A stretch of 64,000 nucleotides of DNA from Nereocystis luetkeana (GCA_031213475.1 JARUPZ010000012.1:9010727-9074726), one strand, 5' to 3'. Shown: positions 1 to 11,512, counted from the stretch's first letter. Notes: generated from the letters alone by a model not told the origin. A program made the numbers and translations.

Positions 1-62
1 CTGGTCGGTGGCGGGGACCCGGTCATCGCGGTCCCTCCATCTAACGGTGCGCGCCGGTAGCC

Positions 63-1015
63 TCACGTCACATCGGTCGAGTAGCTCGCGATGCCGGATG
101 GCGACAACATGATCTTGCTGCAATCCGAGGCGTGGTCGTTGCCGGACTTCAGGTAGAAGCATGGCTCACCCTTCGGCTCTGACTTGGCCGCCCGCTTGGC
201 CTTGTGGCGTCCCGGCATCATGTATGGAAGCACCGGGCCCCTGTAAGGCCTCTCGTGGAACTTCTCGAACGAGCACCTCATGTCGGGTTTGTCATCCACT
301 TGCGCCATGAGGTTGAGCGCGTCGCACATCCACGTCCATGCTTCCGGCCACGTGCGATCGTAGTTGAGCGCCTTGGCCGGAAACTCCACCCCATCGAACA
401 TGGTCTGGAATTCCAAAAATGCAGCCTGGCCTCCATCGGCAACAAGAGCTAGCTTGCGCTCCACCCGCCCGTTGTGCTTCGGACCGTCGACGGAGGTGAA
501 CTCGCGACGGACGTCGTTCTCGGTCATCCGCCTTTGGAACTCGGCGCTGGTGAATTCAGACGCGTTGTCCGCGCGAAGGCATCCAGGCTTCCCGTAGGCA
601 TTTACGGCGGCCATGAAAGTGCGGAAACCGAGGGTAACGGTGGCCGCGCTCTTGTCCGGCAGAAATACCGGCCAGCCCATGTTGGTGGCGTCGTCGACGA
701 TCATCAAACAGTGCCGAGCGCCGCCCGATGACGTCGGCATGGGTCCTGCGAGGTCGGCGAACAGGCGCTGCATCCTCTTCTCAGCACGGGACGATGTGAA
801 TTTTGCGATGGCTTTGCGGGTTCTCTTCCCCCCCGCGCCCCCATCGCAATACCCCAAACGTCCCGTCACCTTGATGCCCATTTGACGAGCAGTCTCGCGT
901 AAAATGACATCGTGGGCGTGGCCAAGAGAACAGTGCAGGTCGTTGACGTCTATCCATCTCTGCCCACCAGGCCTCAACACTGCAGCAGCAAGTGCGGGGG
1001 GTGTCTCGTGCCTCG
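63..1015 (-). pseudogene. Copia-like pre-integrase and integrase core
   Basis: This frame is shifted relative to Gag/protease. It opens with a degraded GAG-pre-integrase zinc motif: DLHCSLGH then YCDGG, with the last Cys of HHCC lost. A DDE-type core follows: D in FADLAGPM, D in LRADNASEF and E in HNGRVERK. This matches the catalytic triad of retroviral-type integrases, which insert the cDNA copy into the chromosome. A TGA at 63-65 stops the frame before reverse transcriptase. Between 980 and 1015 the shifted frames carry stops. The fold is recognisable, but this copy cannot make a full Pol. Confidence 0.85.
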
Positions 1016-2262
1016 CTACTCGTAGTTACCGAACTTTTCCTTGCGGAAAAACACGCGTCCGTTAAGCATGTGTGCCCCGTTGTGGTCAAGGATGATGACG
1101 TGTTCCTCTTGAATCACGTTAAACGAGCAAAGGTCGAAGGGGACCCCTGGCACATACGCCACATTCTTCAGGGTCACGGCTACGTCCTCCGCACAGCGCA
1201 TCACTAGATCGACACAACTGAAAAACTCTACCTTCATTTTCTTTCCATCGCCTATGATCAAAAACTTTTCATCGGGGGTAGGGGGTCTCTTGTTGTAAAA
1301 TAATGTACAATCACCAGTGCAATGGATTGACGCAGCACTATCTCCAATCAGAATCTTACTCCTAGGCTTTGTTGGCCTCACGAGACCACCACCAACAGAA
1401 AGAGCGTGCCACTTGCCTAAAGACGTCAAATGCGCCACGAGGAGAGTGGGCCACTTGACCTGCTGATCGCTGCTGGACGTCGCTTGGCTTTCGATAGTCG
1501 AGGAAAGAGGTCCGCCCTCGTAAGCTTCCCCGGCTACTCCACTCGGCTCTGGCTGACCTTGCACTCCGCCGCCCACACCGCCCTCGTTCCAGCATGATTC
1601 GCCGCCGCCCATACCGCCCCCATCCCAGTACGGTTCGCCGCCGCCCACACCGCCCCCGCCCCATTTCGGTTCGCCGCCGCCCATACCGCCCCCGCCCCAT
1701 TTTGGTTCGCCGCCGCCCATACCGCCCCCGCCCCATTTTTGTTCGCCGCCGCCCACACCGCCCCCGTCCCACTGCTGTACGCCTCCACCCACACCGCCCC
1801 CGTCCAATTCGTCGCCACGAAATACGAAGCCAGTTTGGTGCAGAGGCCAAGCTCCCGGTGGTGGCGGTGCACTGCTGTAGTGGTTCTGAGGTGCCGGAGG
1901 GCCATACGGAGGGGCCGCGACAATGTTTGCATGCATACGGGTAGGCGGGGCAGTGCGGCATTGCCTGGCCATATGACCGAAAGCGCCACAAGTGCTGCAG
2001 ACCCCCGAAAAGGCGTTCGGCGCTCGACAAATCGCGGATTTATGTCCGAAAGTGCCACACCGGTCGCGCTTGTACGTTTCTCCCATGAACGCTCCTGGAG
2101 GCGGAGGGGATTCGGGCTGATACCACCTCCTTCCGGTGTTACCTGCCCCAGCAGTGCCCCCCGGCCTCTGCGGCTGCAGTTGCTGCTGCTGCGGATGAGG
2201 TGGGTGCGGCTGCTGGTAACTATGGCCTTCACCCCCACGTTGCTGCTGTTGGCCTCCCCCCA

Positions 2263-2294
<32 letters not shown>

Positions 2295-3429
2295 GCGGTG
2301 CTACTGTATTGCCGCTGCTGCTGTCGCTGTGGCTGTTGTTGTCCATACGACCGCTGCTGCTGCTGCTGCTGTTCATACTGCCGCCGCTGCTGCTGCTGTG
2401 GCTGTTGCTGTCCATACGATCGCTGCTGCTGCTGCTGTGGCCCGCCGCCTCCATACCTGCCCTGAAAATCCCCACCAATGGCGAGGGCGTGGGGATCCGC
2501 CAACGGCGCTGGAGCCATTGACGCCACCGCCGCTAACTTCCGCTCCTCCAACTCCTTCGTCTTGCGGTTAGCGTGGGAGGTGCGGACGATTTCCTCCATC
2601 TCCGGTCGCGTGATACCGGGCCGAAGCAAACTAGTACGCTGCTCCACGTCGTAAAACTCGGACGGAAGACGACGTGTGAGTATGTGAGTAACCTCACGGT
2701 CCGACTTGCGGATACCCAATGCGGACAAGACATTGAGTTTCCCCTCGGCACGGGCGAAAAACAGCTTTGGGTCCTCATCTCCCTGCATTCCGATATTCTC
2801 GAACTCTTTTTCGAGCTGATCCCTCTCGGCATCACCCTGTGGCTGATACCAATCCATCACAGCCTTCCATGCTCCCTCCACCGATCCCAGCGGCATGCAT
2901 GCGTTCCTCCACAGGCTGTCCTTGCATGTCTTCCATAAGGATTCCCATGCCTTCTCGCACTTCTCGACTCTCTGCTGCCCATGGAGGTAAATCGACCGGT
3001 TTCGCTCCTCCATCCCTCCTAAACCTCCGACTATCCGAATGGGGTCGCTCGTGGGCTCAAGTGCCCCGATCAGACCCCGCGCCGTCAAAAACGTTTGGAA
3101 TCTGTGTGACCACAAATGCAGCTGACTGCGCCCAGCAAACTTGGGTACCCGCATGCTATTTTGCGACGACAAGAGAGCACCGGAGGAGTCTGGTGACGGT
3201 AGTCTGGCTCCGGCACAGGCTGCCCAACACTTGCCTGCGCCCCTGTCTGCTGTATGGGCCGCCCGCTCCTCCCAGCGGTATCCCCCTGAGCCGCTGCCTC
3301 GGCTCACACCCTTAACGCTCTCTCCTTTGCCACCGTCGCGTCTCGGTCAACCAACGTCGCGTCTCGCTCAGCCAGATTAGTCGTCACCTCCGCAAGTCGC
3401 TGCCGAAGCAGCTCGATCTCCTCGGCCAT
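1016..3429 (-). pseudogene. Copia-like Gag and protease, frameshifted
   Basis: Translation probably starts at the ATG at 3427-3429 (MAEEIELLRQRLAEV...), a heptad-like, coiled-coil-prone segment of about 41 residues that hits TGA. The main 763-codon frame then begins with no ATG of its own, so a one-base shift separates them. Within the long frame, a glutamine-rich tract encoded by CAG/CAA runs spans about residues 285-390. Next come a defective first knuckle (RCGTFGHKSAIC, first Cys missing) and an intact CX2CX4HX4C knuckle (CSTCGAFGHMARQC). About seven 12-residue glycine-rich repeats (WGGGGMGGGEPK type) follow. The aspartic protease motif is IGDSAASIHCTGD near residue 656, where most copia elements have DSGAS. 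The frame ends at TAG 1016-1018. Gag would coat the RNA and the protease would cleave the polyprotein. Confidence 0.85.
1560..1815 (-). repeat. In-frame 36-bp minisatellite in Gag
   Basis: About seven tandem 36-bp units encode 12-residue Gly-rich blocks (GGGGMGGGEPKW and variants). Unit length is a multiple of three, so copy-number change does not break Gag. The first and last units are the most diverged, as expected for replication slippage. Confidence 0.85.
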
Positions 3430-3474
3430 AACAGCAACCCTTCAGCAAATTCCGGGCCCGGAAACACGATATCG
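3430..3474 (-). promoter_or_regulatory. Untranslated leader between 5' LTR and Gag
   Basis: This 45-bp stretch separates the LTR from the Gag ATG (3427-3429). A primer-binding site should start here, but the sequence opens CGATATCG and does not begin with the usual TGG, so I cannot name a primer tRNA. Together with the LTR end it forms an 18-bp perfect palindrome at 3462-3479. The GGGCCCGG stretch is also self-complementary. Confidence 0.5.
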
Positions 3475-3882
3475 TGTTTGAATACGCTTGCTGTATAACG
3501 TGGCCTAAATAACCGCGCGGCGTGCCCCTATGGCGTAGGTCGAGGAGAGAAGATAAAATACTCGTACAATAAACCAAGCACAACACACACCAGGTTGGGT
3601 CAATACCGTTCTGTCAGAGACCCCACCACATAAACCACACACAGGAGGTAAGCCGCACCAAGATTGTCACCGGCTGCACCACTCACGTATAGACAGGCAG
3701 TGTCGTTATCATCAAAGCCTGGGCCGTATAATTAACATCAGCGACTGCTCCCGGAGGAGCAGCTCCATCCCTCCATCCACGAGGCATACTAGATGGTGCC
3801 CCGATACATAATACGAAACCCCACAATACATGAAACCCTCAATATCCGTAGACCTGTATCAAGCTACCGCATACCACAAACA
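3475..3882 (-). repeat. 5' long terminal repeat of the copia-like element
   Basis: This 408-bp LTR begins TGTTTG and ends CAAACA on the minus strand, a perfect short inverted repeat of the TG...CA type. It aligns along its full length with the plus-strand LTR at 45611-46019, which fixes both ends. The outer flank is LINE-A 3' UTR (ccacgtatgcag...). The target duplication cannot be tested because the other end of the element is outside the window. Confidence 0.9.
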
Positions 3883-6219
3883 CCACGTATGCAGTAAGCA
3901 CAGCAGTGGGCAATGCAATGCCATGCCATCATACTATATACGACAGGCACGACATACATATTCTATGAAAAAGAGAAATGAAAGGAGACAATCAAAGAGA
4001 AAATTACAGAATAAAGAAGATAAATCGAAAGAGAAAAAGAAAAAATGAAAGAAAAAACTAGAAGAAACAATCTGTCGTGCCCCCCCCCCGCAGGCGAGGT
4101 GGCCAACATTTGAAAAAGAACGAGCTGGAAAAAAGAAAAAAAGAAAAGAAAAAATACCACTGCTTGTAAACAGAGTAACAAAGAACCAAGGGAAAAATAA
4201 CAATCGGAAAATAACAGGCAGACCAAAGCCCAAAGCACCCTCCAGGTGGCGGCAGCAGTTTGTGGTACGAGTAGCATAGCCAGGTTCTCCCTGCTAATCC
4301 GCCTGGAACCTTGCTACCCAGACTGCCGTCTCCGCCCTGCGTTCGTCAACTATGCCCAGCCCCTTGGCGTCAGACAATAATACGAAACGAGCAGAGCAGG
4401 TTCGTCATCCAACCACGCCACACGACTCCTTCAGTACGGCATATCAATCAGAAAAGGAAGAGAAAGAAATTATATTGAAAATCACGGAGAGTCAGCGCAA
4501 GAAAGTAAAAAACAAAACAAAAAGAGAAGACACGGGAAGACCACGTTCGAACCAGCTGCACCAGTTAGTGGCACTAGTAGTATGGTCATGTTCTACTTCC
4601 TAGTCGGTCTGGTGCCTTGCTACCCTGTCTGCCATCTCCTTCCTACTTTCGTCTACCGCCGTTTCCGTTCTACCCCTCCTGTTCCCCCCCCTCTCCGCAT
4701 TCCCTTGGTCGGGCTTTCTGCTACTTCTCCTGCTGCCCCCTCCTCCCCCGTTCCCTTGGACACCATCCACGGCGGATGCGCGGCGCTGCCTACTCATCTC
4801 AGCCTCAGCCTCGTGCCACCTCACCATGAACCTTTCGGCTGCTTCAAGGATCCCCCGGTGCCACTTCCCCGCCTTTTTGGCTGCAGTGGACCACAACGCG
4901 GTCTCAACTCCAAACACCAAGGGGGCAACTTCCGTTGACCCTTCGGTGGCTCGGAACTCCCTAAGGTCTTCGACTATGCATCTATGCCAAGTCTCACACT
5001 GTCCGCCTGATCTCGGGTTCTCCCCACCAGCTATCGTCCCGAACAATACCCGACTGGGTAATCGCTCCTTGCTTTGCCGTGCCACGCCCCCCGCAAAGAA
5101 TAGCCGCCGTTTACGAATGTTCGTTTCGATGCTCTCGCAACGTGTCATCTTGAGAGGGTGGCATGGTCAGTACGAAGTCGGCGCTGGCAGCCAATGACTC
5201 GCAACAGGACTTGGTGGTGAGCCGTTCGAAACTTGGCAAAGTGTTCCGCTCTGAGGGTCCACATCACACACCGTACAGCAGGGTCTCAATCACCTCGGCC
5301 TTCAGCTTTCGGACTTTAAGGCTAAGGGGGGCAGTCGTCCTATCATACAACTCCGGGCCGAACCGTTTGAGGCATGCTCGCATGAGGCGGATCCATCGGT
5401 CGATTTCGAGCGAGAGGTCAGCGTTTTTGTGGATAATGCCGCCTAGGTATAAGAACTGGGTCGTCTGCTTATACCTCAGGCCTGCCGCTTCGATGACGAG
5501 CGGTGGTGCGAGGGGTGTCTGGTCTGGTGTTTGTAGGAGCATTGCATCTGTCTTGTGTTCCGACACCGTGAGGCCTGCTGCTTCGAAGACAATAACCACG
5601 ACTGTCATCATTTTCGCGAGCCCTTTAGCCGACTTCGAGACAATTCCTGCATCATCGGCGTACAACATGCCCCATACAGCCCGTCGCACGCACGCCAATG
5701 GCTCCTGCTTCTCTGTTCGAACCACTCCAGCATCACTGAATTGGACCAACTCCCTTACGATGGCTTCGTCTTGGCTGAAGCGTACTAGTACCACGTGTAA
5801 CGCAGCAGCGAAGAACACGTTGAGCAGTAACGGTGATAGTACACAGCCTTGCCGCGGCCCCTGCCTGACATCAAACCATTCCGAATTCCGAGTGCTCGCC
5901 GTCATCAGTACGCACGCGAGCCCGCATGCCATCGTGGAAATTTCGGATAATTATCAGCATCTTGGTTGGTACGCGAAAGCGTGTGAGTACCTTCCATAGC
6001 AGCTCTCGGCTGACAGAGTCGTACGCTTTCTGCAGATCGATGAAGCACACGTACAAGGAGATTTTCCTCAGTCGTCCAAGCTCTTGCAACCGGCGCACGA
6101 CGAACAACATATCAATCGTTGATCGTGCGGGGCGGAAGCCGCACTGTTCCTCAGGGACTGTTCCTCGGTCTCGCCGTAGTTCATGAGGCGGGACGCGACG
6201 ATTTTCAACGCCATGCCAT
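3883..6219 (-). mobile_element. LINE-A copy 1, 5' truncated
   Basis: A non-LTR retrotransposon fragment reading right to left: reverse transcriptase (about 6215-5264), C-terminal domain (to 4600) and a purine-rich 3' UTR (4599-3883). The 3' UTR holds the family landmarks GGCAATGCAATGCC, ATACGACAGGCACGACATAC, a poly-C run and CAAAGCACCCTCCAGGTGGC. The extreme 3' end is replaced at 3883 by the copia LTR. 5' truncation near 6219 is typical of target-primed reverse transcription. The same family recurs at many places up to 62770. Confidence 0.9.
4600..6215 (-). pseudogene. LINE-A reverse transcriptase and C-terminal domain
   Basis: The RT starts in the finger/palm region with [20 protein letters not shown] and [17 protein letters not shown], the non-LTR RT blocks around the first catalytic Asp. 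It continues with RQGPRQGCVLSPLLLNVFF and the intact catalytic box MLYADDAGIVSKSA (YADD at 5652-5663). The thumb (RACLKRFGPELYDRTTAP) follows. The C-terminal part (4600-5148) carries KMTRWESIET-type sequence and a Gly/Arg-rich tail ending RVARHQTD. Frame changes near 5150-5264 and 5871-5932 break it, so it is a pseudogene, but it is the only LINE copy here with YADD intact. No apurinic endonuclease domain is present. Confidence 0.85.
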
Positions 6220-6354
6220 CGTACTGGATACGGAAGGCACAGCATAGGCACGCCAGAAATCCAGGACATGAACCAAACTCCGACTCTAATTTTAAGCTTT
6301 TTGACCCCCCAACGGGAGTGAGGTACTAAAAGGGTTGACACTCTAAAACATTTG

Positions 6355-7978
6355 TCCTGTGTGTGTTCTTCACACGGGGAACCGTTTTTTCTACCCGTCG
6401 ACATCCAGCACAACCAGTGTCCGTGCCGATTCGTCAATCCTACAGATATACAACTTCTGGGTTCACAAAACTACGCCACAGAGATACCACGTTGCCACGT
6501 ACCAGGTATGCAGTAAGCATAGTAGACAATGCAATGCCGTGTAATCATACGGGATAGTACAGGCACGACATACACGTTCTATGAAGTAGAGAACGAATAT
6601 AAACAAATACCAGTGGGAAACAAAGCACGCAGAGAGAACGCAAGCACGAAGAGAAAACAAAACCGAAGAAGACAAATCGAAACAGAGAAAACAAATTAGA
6701 AGAAAAAACTGTCGTGGCCCCCGCGGAGGATGTGGGAGACACTTGAGAAAAACGAGTTGAAGAAAAAAAACAACAAAAAAAACACCACCACTACGTATTT
6801 GTAAACAGAGTAAGAACTGAAAGAAACAAGGGAAACAACAGGCAAATATTTAATCAAAGCACAAAGCACACTCCAGGTAGCCGCAGCAGTTTGAGGTACG
6901 AGTATATTGCATAGCCAGGTTGTCCCTGCTAGTCGGCCTGGTACCTTGCTCTACCCTGTCTGCCGTCTCCGCCCTGAGTTCGTCAACTATGCCCCGCCCC
7001 TCGGCGTTTGATAATACGGAACAAGCAAAGCAGGCTCGTCATCCACCCAAGCCACACGACTCCTTTCATAAGGCATACATATGAATACAAGAAAAGAAGA
7101 GAAATAAAAAACGAAAATCACAGAGGATCAAGCAAAAAGCAATGAAAAAAGAGAAGACAAAGAAAGGAAGACCGGCATGTTCGAACCAGCTGCACCAGTT
7201 GGCGGCACGAGTAGCATAGACATGTTGTACTTTCTAGTCGGCCTGGCGCCTTGCTATCCTGTCTGCCATCTCCTTCCTACTTTCGTCCACCGCAGTTTCC
7301 CATCTACTCCTCCTGCCCCCCCCCCTCTCCTAATGATTCCCTTGGTCGGGTTTCCTTTCACTCCTCCTGTTGCCCCCCCTCCCCCCATTCCCTTGGACAT
7401 CACCCACGGCGGATGCGTGGCGCTGCCCACTCAGCTCAGCCTCATCCTCGTACCACCTCGTCATGAACCGCTCGGCTGCTTCGAGGACCCTTCCCCAGCT
7501 TTTCGCTGAAGTGGGCCACAGCGCGGTCTCAACTCCAAACATCAAGGGAGCAACTTCCATTGACCCTTCGGTGGCTCGGAACTCCCTCAGGTCTTCGACT
7601 ATGCATCTATGCCCGCTAGGTCTCGGTTACTCCCCACCAGCCATCGTCCCGAACATTACCCGCCTGGGTAATCGCTTCTTGCTTTCCCGTGCCACGCCCC
7701 CCGCAACAAAGAGCCGCCGTTTACAGATGGTCGTTTCGATGCTCTCGGAATGTGTGTAATCTTGACGGCCTTCGCGTAGGAGAGGGTGGTATGGTCAGTA
7801 CGAAGTCGGCGCTGGAAGCCAATGACTCGTATCAGAACTTAATGGTGAGTCATTCGAAGCTTGGCGAAGTGTTCCGCTCTCAGGGTCCACGTCACACACC
7901 CGTACAGCAGGGTCTCAATCACCTCGGCCTTCAGCATTCGGACTTTCAGACTATAAGGGGGGCGGTCGTCCTACGGTG
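6355..7978 (-). mobile_element. LINE-A copy 2, 3' half
   Basis: The terminal (GT)n read on plus (the AC tail of the minus strand) begins near 6355, followed by the conserved 3'-end module (CTACCCGTCGACATCCAGCA). The 3' UTR runs to about 7180 with a shortened middle. The C-terminal coding part (7180-7560) and thumb-region sequence follow up to 7978, where homology stops abruptly. The sequence is more diverged than copy 1 and no RT core is present. A degenerate hairpin-MITE-like sequence (AAGCTTTTTGACC...GGTACTAAAAGGG) lies just outside its 3' end at about 6290-6350. Confidence 0.82.
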
Positions 7979-8011
7979 ATGATACACCCCGAAATACCCG
8001 TTGACATCTTG

Positions 8012-8145
8012 CACCTCCAGGGTGTGTGTTTTTCACATTAAACCGTTTTTTCTACTCGTCGACATCCAGCGCAACCAGTGTTCGTGCCGATTTTTCAATC
8101 TACAGAGACTGCTGTGGCGTAGTTGTTTGGCCATAAATCTTTGTA
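8012..8145 (-). mobile_element. LINE-A 3'-end fragment
   Basis: Only the terminal module is present: GTGTGTG tail, TTCACATTAAACCG, CTACTCGTCGACATCCAGC and the CTGTGGCGTAGTTG segment. It abuts the opposite-strand LINE copy beginning at about 8161. Very short 3'-end fragments are what target-primed reverse transcription leaves when it aborts early. Confidence 0.75.
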
Positions 8146-8160
8146 TCTTTCTATTAATTT

Positions 8161-9402
8161 AAGGGTGTAAGACTTGGCATAGATGCATAGTCGAATACCT
8201 TAGGGAGTTCCGAGCCACCGAAGGGTCAACGGAAGTTGCCCCCTTGGTGTTTGGAGTTGAGACCGCGTTGTGGTCCATCCTTGAAGCAGCCGAACGGTTC
8301 ATGATGAGGTGGCACGAGGCTGAGGCTGAGATGAGTAGGCAGCGCCGCGCATCCGCCGTGGATGGTGCCCAAGGGAACGGGGGGGGAGGGGGCAACAGGA
8401 GAAGTGGCAGAAAGCCCGACCAAGGGAATGCGGAGAGGGGGGGGAACAGGAGGGGTAGAACGGAAACGGCGGTAGACGAAAGTAGGAAGGAGATGGCAGA
8501 CAGGGTAGCAAGGCACCAAGTCGACTAGGAAGTAGAACATGACCATACTACTAGTGCTACCAACTGGTGCAGGTGGTTCGAACGTGGTCTTCCCTTGTCT
8601 TCTCTTTTTGTTTTGTTTTTTTTCTTTCTTGCGCTGACTCTCCGTGATTTTGATTATTTTTTTTTCTCTTCCTTTTCTGATTGATAAGCCGTATTGAAGG
8701 AGCCGTGTGGCGTGGTTGGATGACGAACCTGCTCTGCTCGTTTCGTATTGTCTGACGCCAAGGGACTGGGCATAGTTGACGAACGCAGGGCGGAGACGGC
8801 AGTCTGGGTAGCAAGGTTCCAGGCGGATTAGCAGGGAGAACCTGGCTATACTACTCGTACCACAAACTGCTGCCGCCACCTGGAAGGTGCTTTGGGCTTT
8901 GGTCTGCCTGTTATTTCCCCTTTGTTATTTTTTCTTGTTACTTTTTTCCTTGGTTCTTTGTCTTACTCTGTTTACAAGCAGTGGTGTTTTTTCTTTTCTT
9001 TTTTTCTTTATCTTTTCCAGCTCATTATTTTTCAAGTGTTGGCCACCTCACCTGCGGGGGGGGGGCACGACAGATTGTTTCTCCTAGATTTTGCTTTCAT
9101 TTTTTCTTTTTCTCTTTGGATTTGTCTACATTGTTTTTGTTTTCTCTTTGATTGTTTCTTTTCGTTTCACTATTTCATAGAATGTGTATGTCGTGCCTGT
9201 CGTATCTAGTATGATGACATGGCTTTGCATTGCCCACTGCAGTCCATACTGCACACGTGGCGACGTAGCATCTCTGTGGCGTAGCTTTGTGACGACATAA
9301 CTTGTATCGCTTCTGGGATTGAAGAATCGGCACGGACACTGGTTGTGCTGGATGTCGACGGGTAGAAAGAACGGTTTAATGTGAAGAACACACACACACA
9401 AT
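8161..9402 (+). mobile_element. LINE-A copy, C-terminal codons plus complete 3' UTR and (AC)n tail
   Basis: The copy begins inside the C-terminal domain (AERFMMRWHEAEAEMSRQRR, stop at about 8528). It then has the full 3' UTR: a T-rich block, CACCTGGAAGGTGCTTTGGG, a poly-G run at 9055-9067, GTCGTGCCTGTCGTATC and the terminal module ending GTGAAGAACACACACACAC at about 9402. It is a good reference for the family's 3' end. A 47-bp internal deletion relative to copy 1 removes codons around AAKKAGKWHRG. Confidence 0.87.
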
Positions 9403-9756
9403 AATTTAATCGAAGAATCGGCACAGGCACTGGTTTTGTGCTGGACATCGACAGGTGTGTGTGTGTGTTCTTCACATTAAACCGTTCTTACAAAGAACGG
9501 GAAGTCTGTGGCGTAGTTGTTGCACAGTTTATGCCCTCATAACTTGTATATATCTAGGATTGAAGCATCGGCACGGACACTGGTTGTGCTGGACGTGTTA
9601 TTTCTACCAGTCGGCATCCAGCACGACCAGTGTCCGCGCCGATTCTTCAATCCTAGAGGGAAACAAGCTCTGTGGTCACAAAACTACGCCACAGAGATAC
9701 TGCATACAGTGCCACGTATCCACGTACCAGGTATGCAGTAAGCACAGCAGTGGACA
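9403..9756 (+). repeat. Mosaic of LINE-A 3'-end modules in both orientations
   Basis: At least four partial terminal modules are packed here: plus at about 9410-9450, minus from about 9455, plus at about 9550-9600 and minus at about 9605-9735. The joins at 9450-9460 and 9600-9605 are tail-to-tail, so this is an inverted-repeat-rich stretch. No coding potential is seen. Confidence 0.75.
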
Positions 9757-10390
9757 ATGTGTGTTTTTCACATTAAACCGTTCTTTCTACCCGTCGACAT
9801 CCAGCACAACCAGTGTCCGTGCCGATTCTCCAATCCTAGAAGATATACAAGTTATGTGGTCACAAAGCTACGCCTCAGAGATTCTACGTTGCCACGTGTG
9901 CAGTATGCACTTCAGTGGGCAATGCAAAGCCATGTCATCATACTAGATACGACAGGCACGACATACGCAATCTATGAAATAGTGAAACGAAAAGAAACAA
10001 TCAAAGATAAAACAAAAGCAAGGTAGACAAATCGAAAGAGAAAAAGAAAAAAAATGAAAGCAAATGCAATGCCGTGTCATCTATCAGGATATGATAAGCA
10101 CGATATACACATTCTATGAAATATAGAAAAACAAAAGAAAACAGAGAAAGACTAAGAACCAAGGGAAAATAAGGGGTAAGCCGAAGCACAAAGCACAAAG
10201 CACCCTCCAGGTAGAAATATAGGTTTAATGTGAAGAACTAACACAAATATACCACGTACATTGTTATCCAAAGCAGAGTAGACAAAGCAAGGCCATGACA
10301 TCCATCATACTGGATACGACAGGTACGCCATACACGTTCTATCAAAGAGAGACAACCAACAAAACAAAGGAACAGAAAAAAACGAAATCC
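9757..10390 (-). mobile_element. LINE-A 3' UTR copies, nested or duplicated
   Basis: A minus-strand terminal module with its GT tail starts at 9757 and runs into 3' UTR to about 10055. A second, partial 3' UTR follows (ATGCCGTGTCATC... to ACCCTCCAGGTAG at about 10210). A third begins with GGTTTAATGTGAAGAAC on plus near 10222 and CATACTGGATACGACAGG near 10310. No reading frame is retained. Confidence 0.7.
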
Positions 10391-10523
10391 ATTGCCCGTT
10401 GCTGACTCTCCATCAAAAATTCTCGACGAGAGACGAAAGGAAAAATGCCAGAAATAGGTATACCTAGGCCTTTAGAGCCATTGATAGGTATACCGCGTAT
10501 TCCAGACAGGGGAAGGCTTCCTA

Positions 10524-10632
10524 TTACGGGGAATCATACACTGTAGATAGGACCACATATTCTTGTTAAAAATAGCGAAATGTGTAGGTGTTTGTGTGCA
10601 CCGTAGATCCTACTTACTATGGCCCCGCGTAA
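10524..10632. mobile_element. Tc1/mariner-type MITE (family M1), copy 1
   Basis: A 109-bp element with inverted ends TTACGGGGAATCATA... and ...CTATGGCCCCGCGTAA, flanked on both sides by TA. It is the most diverged of five M1 copies but keeps the shared core (AGGACCA.ATATT.TTGTTA.AAAAT). There is no coding capacity. Confidence 0.8.
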
Positions 10633-11400
10633 TAGGCCCTCTCTGTTATTGACAACGCTCCGTCGTCCCTGAAAATGGCTCACAAGGCGAAGCGTAGGCA
10701 TACCTCTCGCCGACTACAGGGTGTTCAAGTCGGCTTTAACCTATATCTGTCTTGGTGCGCACCTGAAAATAGCTCGACCGATCCCTTTTCTGGCAGCCGA
10801 ATTGCCGACGGTCGCCCAAACAAACAGACGGGGACTATATCCACCTGGTGGCCCTACCTGTCAGCACAAACACCCGAATAGAAAAACAAACAAAACGCCC
10901 GAACAGGTGACCTGCGCCATCTCCGGCACAAACTACGTTTGTTAGCAGTGTTTCGTATCACTAAGAATAATTATATTCGCAGTGGCGCTGCGTGATGTAT
11001 TCGCTATCTATCCTGAAAAGAGTCCTCTTAACAGTATTATTACCCGGTGCGTGGATACGGTGAGCCAATATAAAGTTCGAGCATCATCGGCCAGGGGAGG
11101 AATGCAACATGGATCCCTCGTAATACGAGCCTCCATTTCGAAGACAAATTGCGTTCTCTTCGTTGGTGTACAGTATGATGCGAGCATAGTTCCAGCTGTG
11201 AGTAAAGGACATTCGCTTGGATTGGCTGCCCTGCAAAGCAGGTGTGCCGAGACGCGTTGCGCGTTCCTGTGTGGGTCGGATCGGAAAACCATGCAATGGA
11301 ATAAGCCATATTCATCGGATATCCCACGTGACCGCTCAATCAAACGGTTCGGTTGTTAAAACTCCGTCAAGATGGTAAGCATCGGAATCAAACGATGATA
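10633..11400. other. Unassigned sequence
   Basis: No family is recognised in these 770 bases. Short overlapping ORFs occur on both strands at 10982-11359, but none has a recognisable motif. The region precedes the spliced unidentified ORF at 11513 and could hold its 5' exons. Confidence 0.5.
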
Positions 11401-11512
11401 ATGGTCTACTATGCATGAACGCTAACTTAAGACTTGCCCTTCTTTTTTCAGTTGCTGTAGAGTCGCCCGATCGGCACCTCTGTCGACGTGCTGATGCACG
11501 GGACCAGTCTGG

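Larger units (their letters stand above)
1..3882 (-). mobile_element. Ty1/copia-like LTR retrotransposon, 5' part
   Basis: In minus-strand order the element has a 5' LTR (3475-3882), a short leader, Gag with a CCHC zinc knuckle, an aspartic protease motif and a copia-type integrase. The protease-before-integrase order in one reading direction is the Ty1/copia signature. Reverse transcriptase, RNase H and the 3' LTR would lie left of the window. The LTR abuts LINE-A 3' UTR sequence at 3883, so it inserted into an existing LINE. The coding region is broken by at least two frame changes and a stop codon, so this copy is inactive. Confidence 0.88.

Noticed and set aside
1594-2571. Long plus-strand frames opposite Gag (Leu/Ala-rich, Pro/Arg-rich)
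   Set aside because: They are antisense translations of the CAG and GGN repeats of Gag, with no motif of their own.
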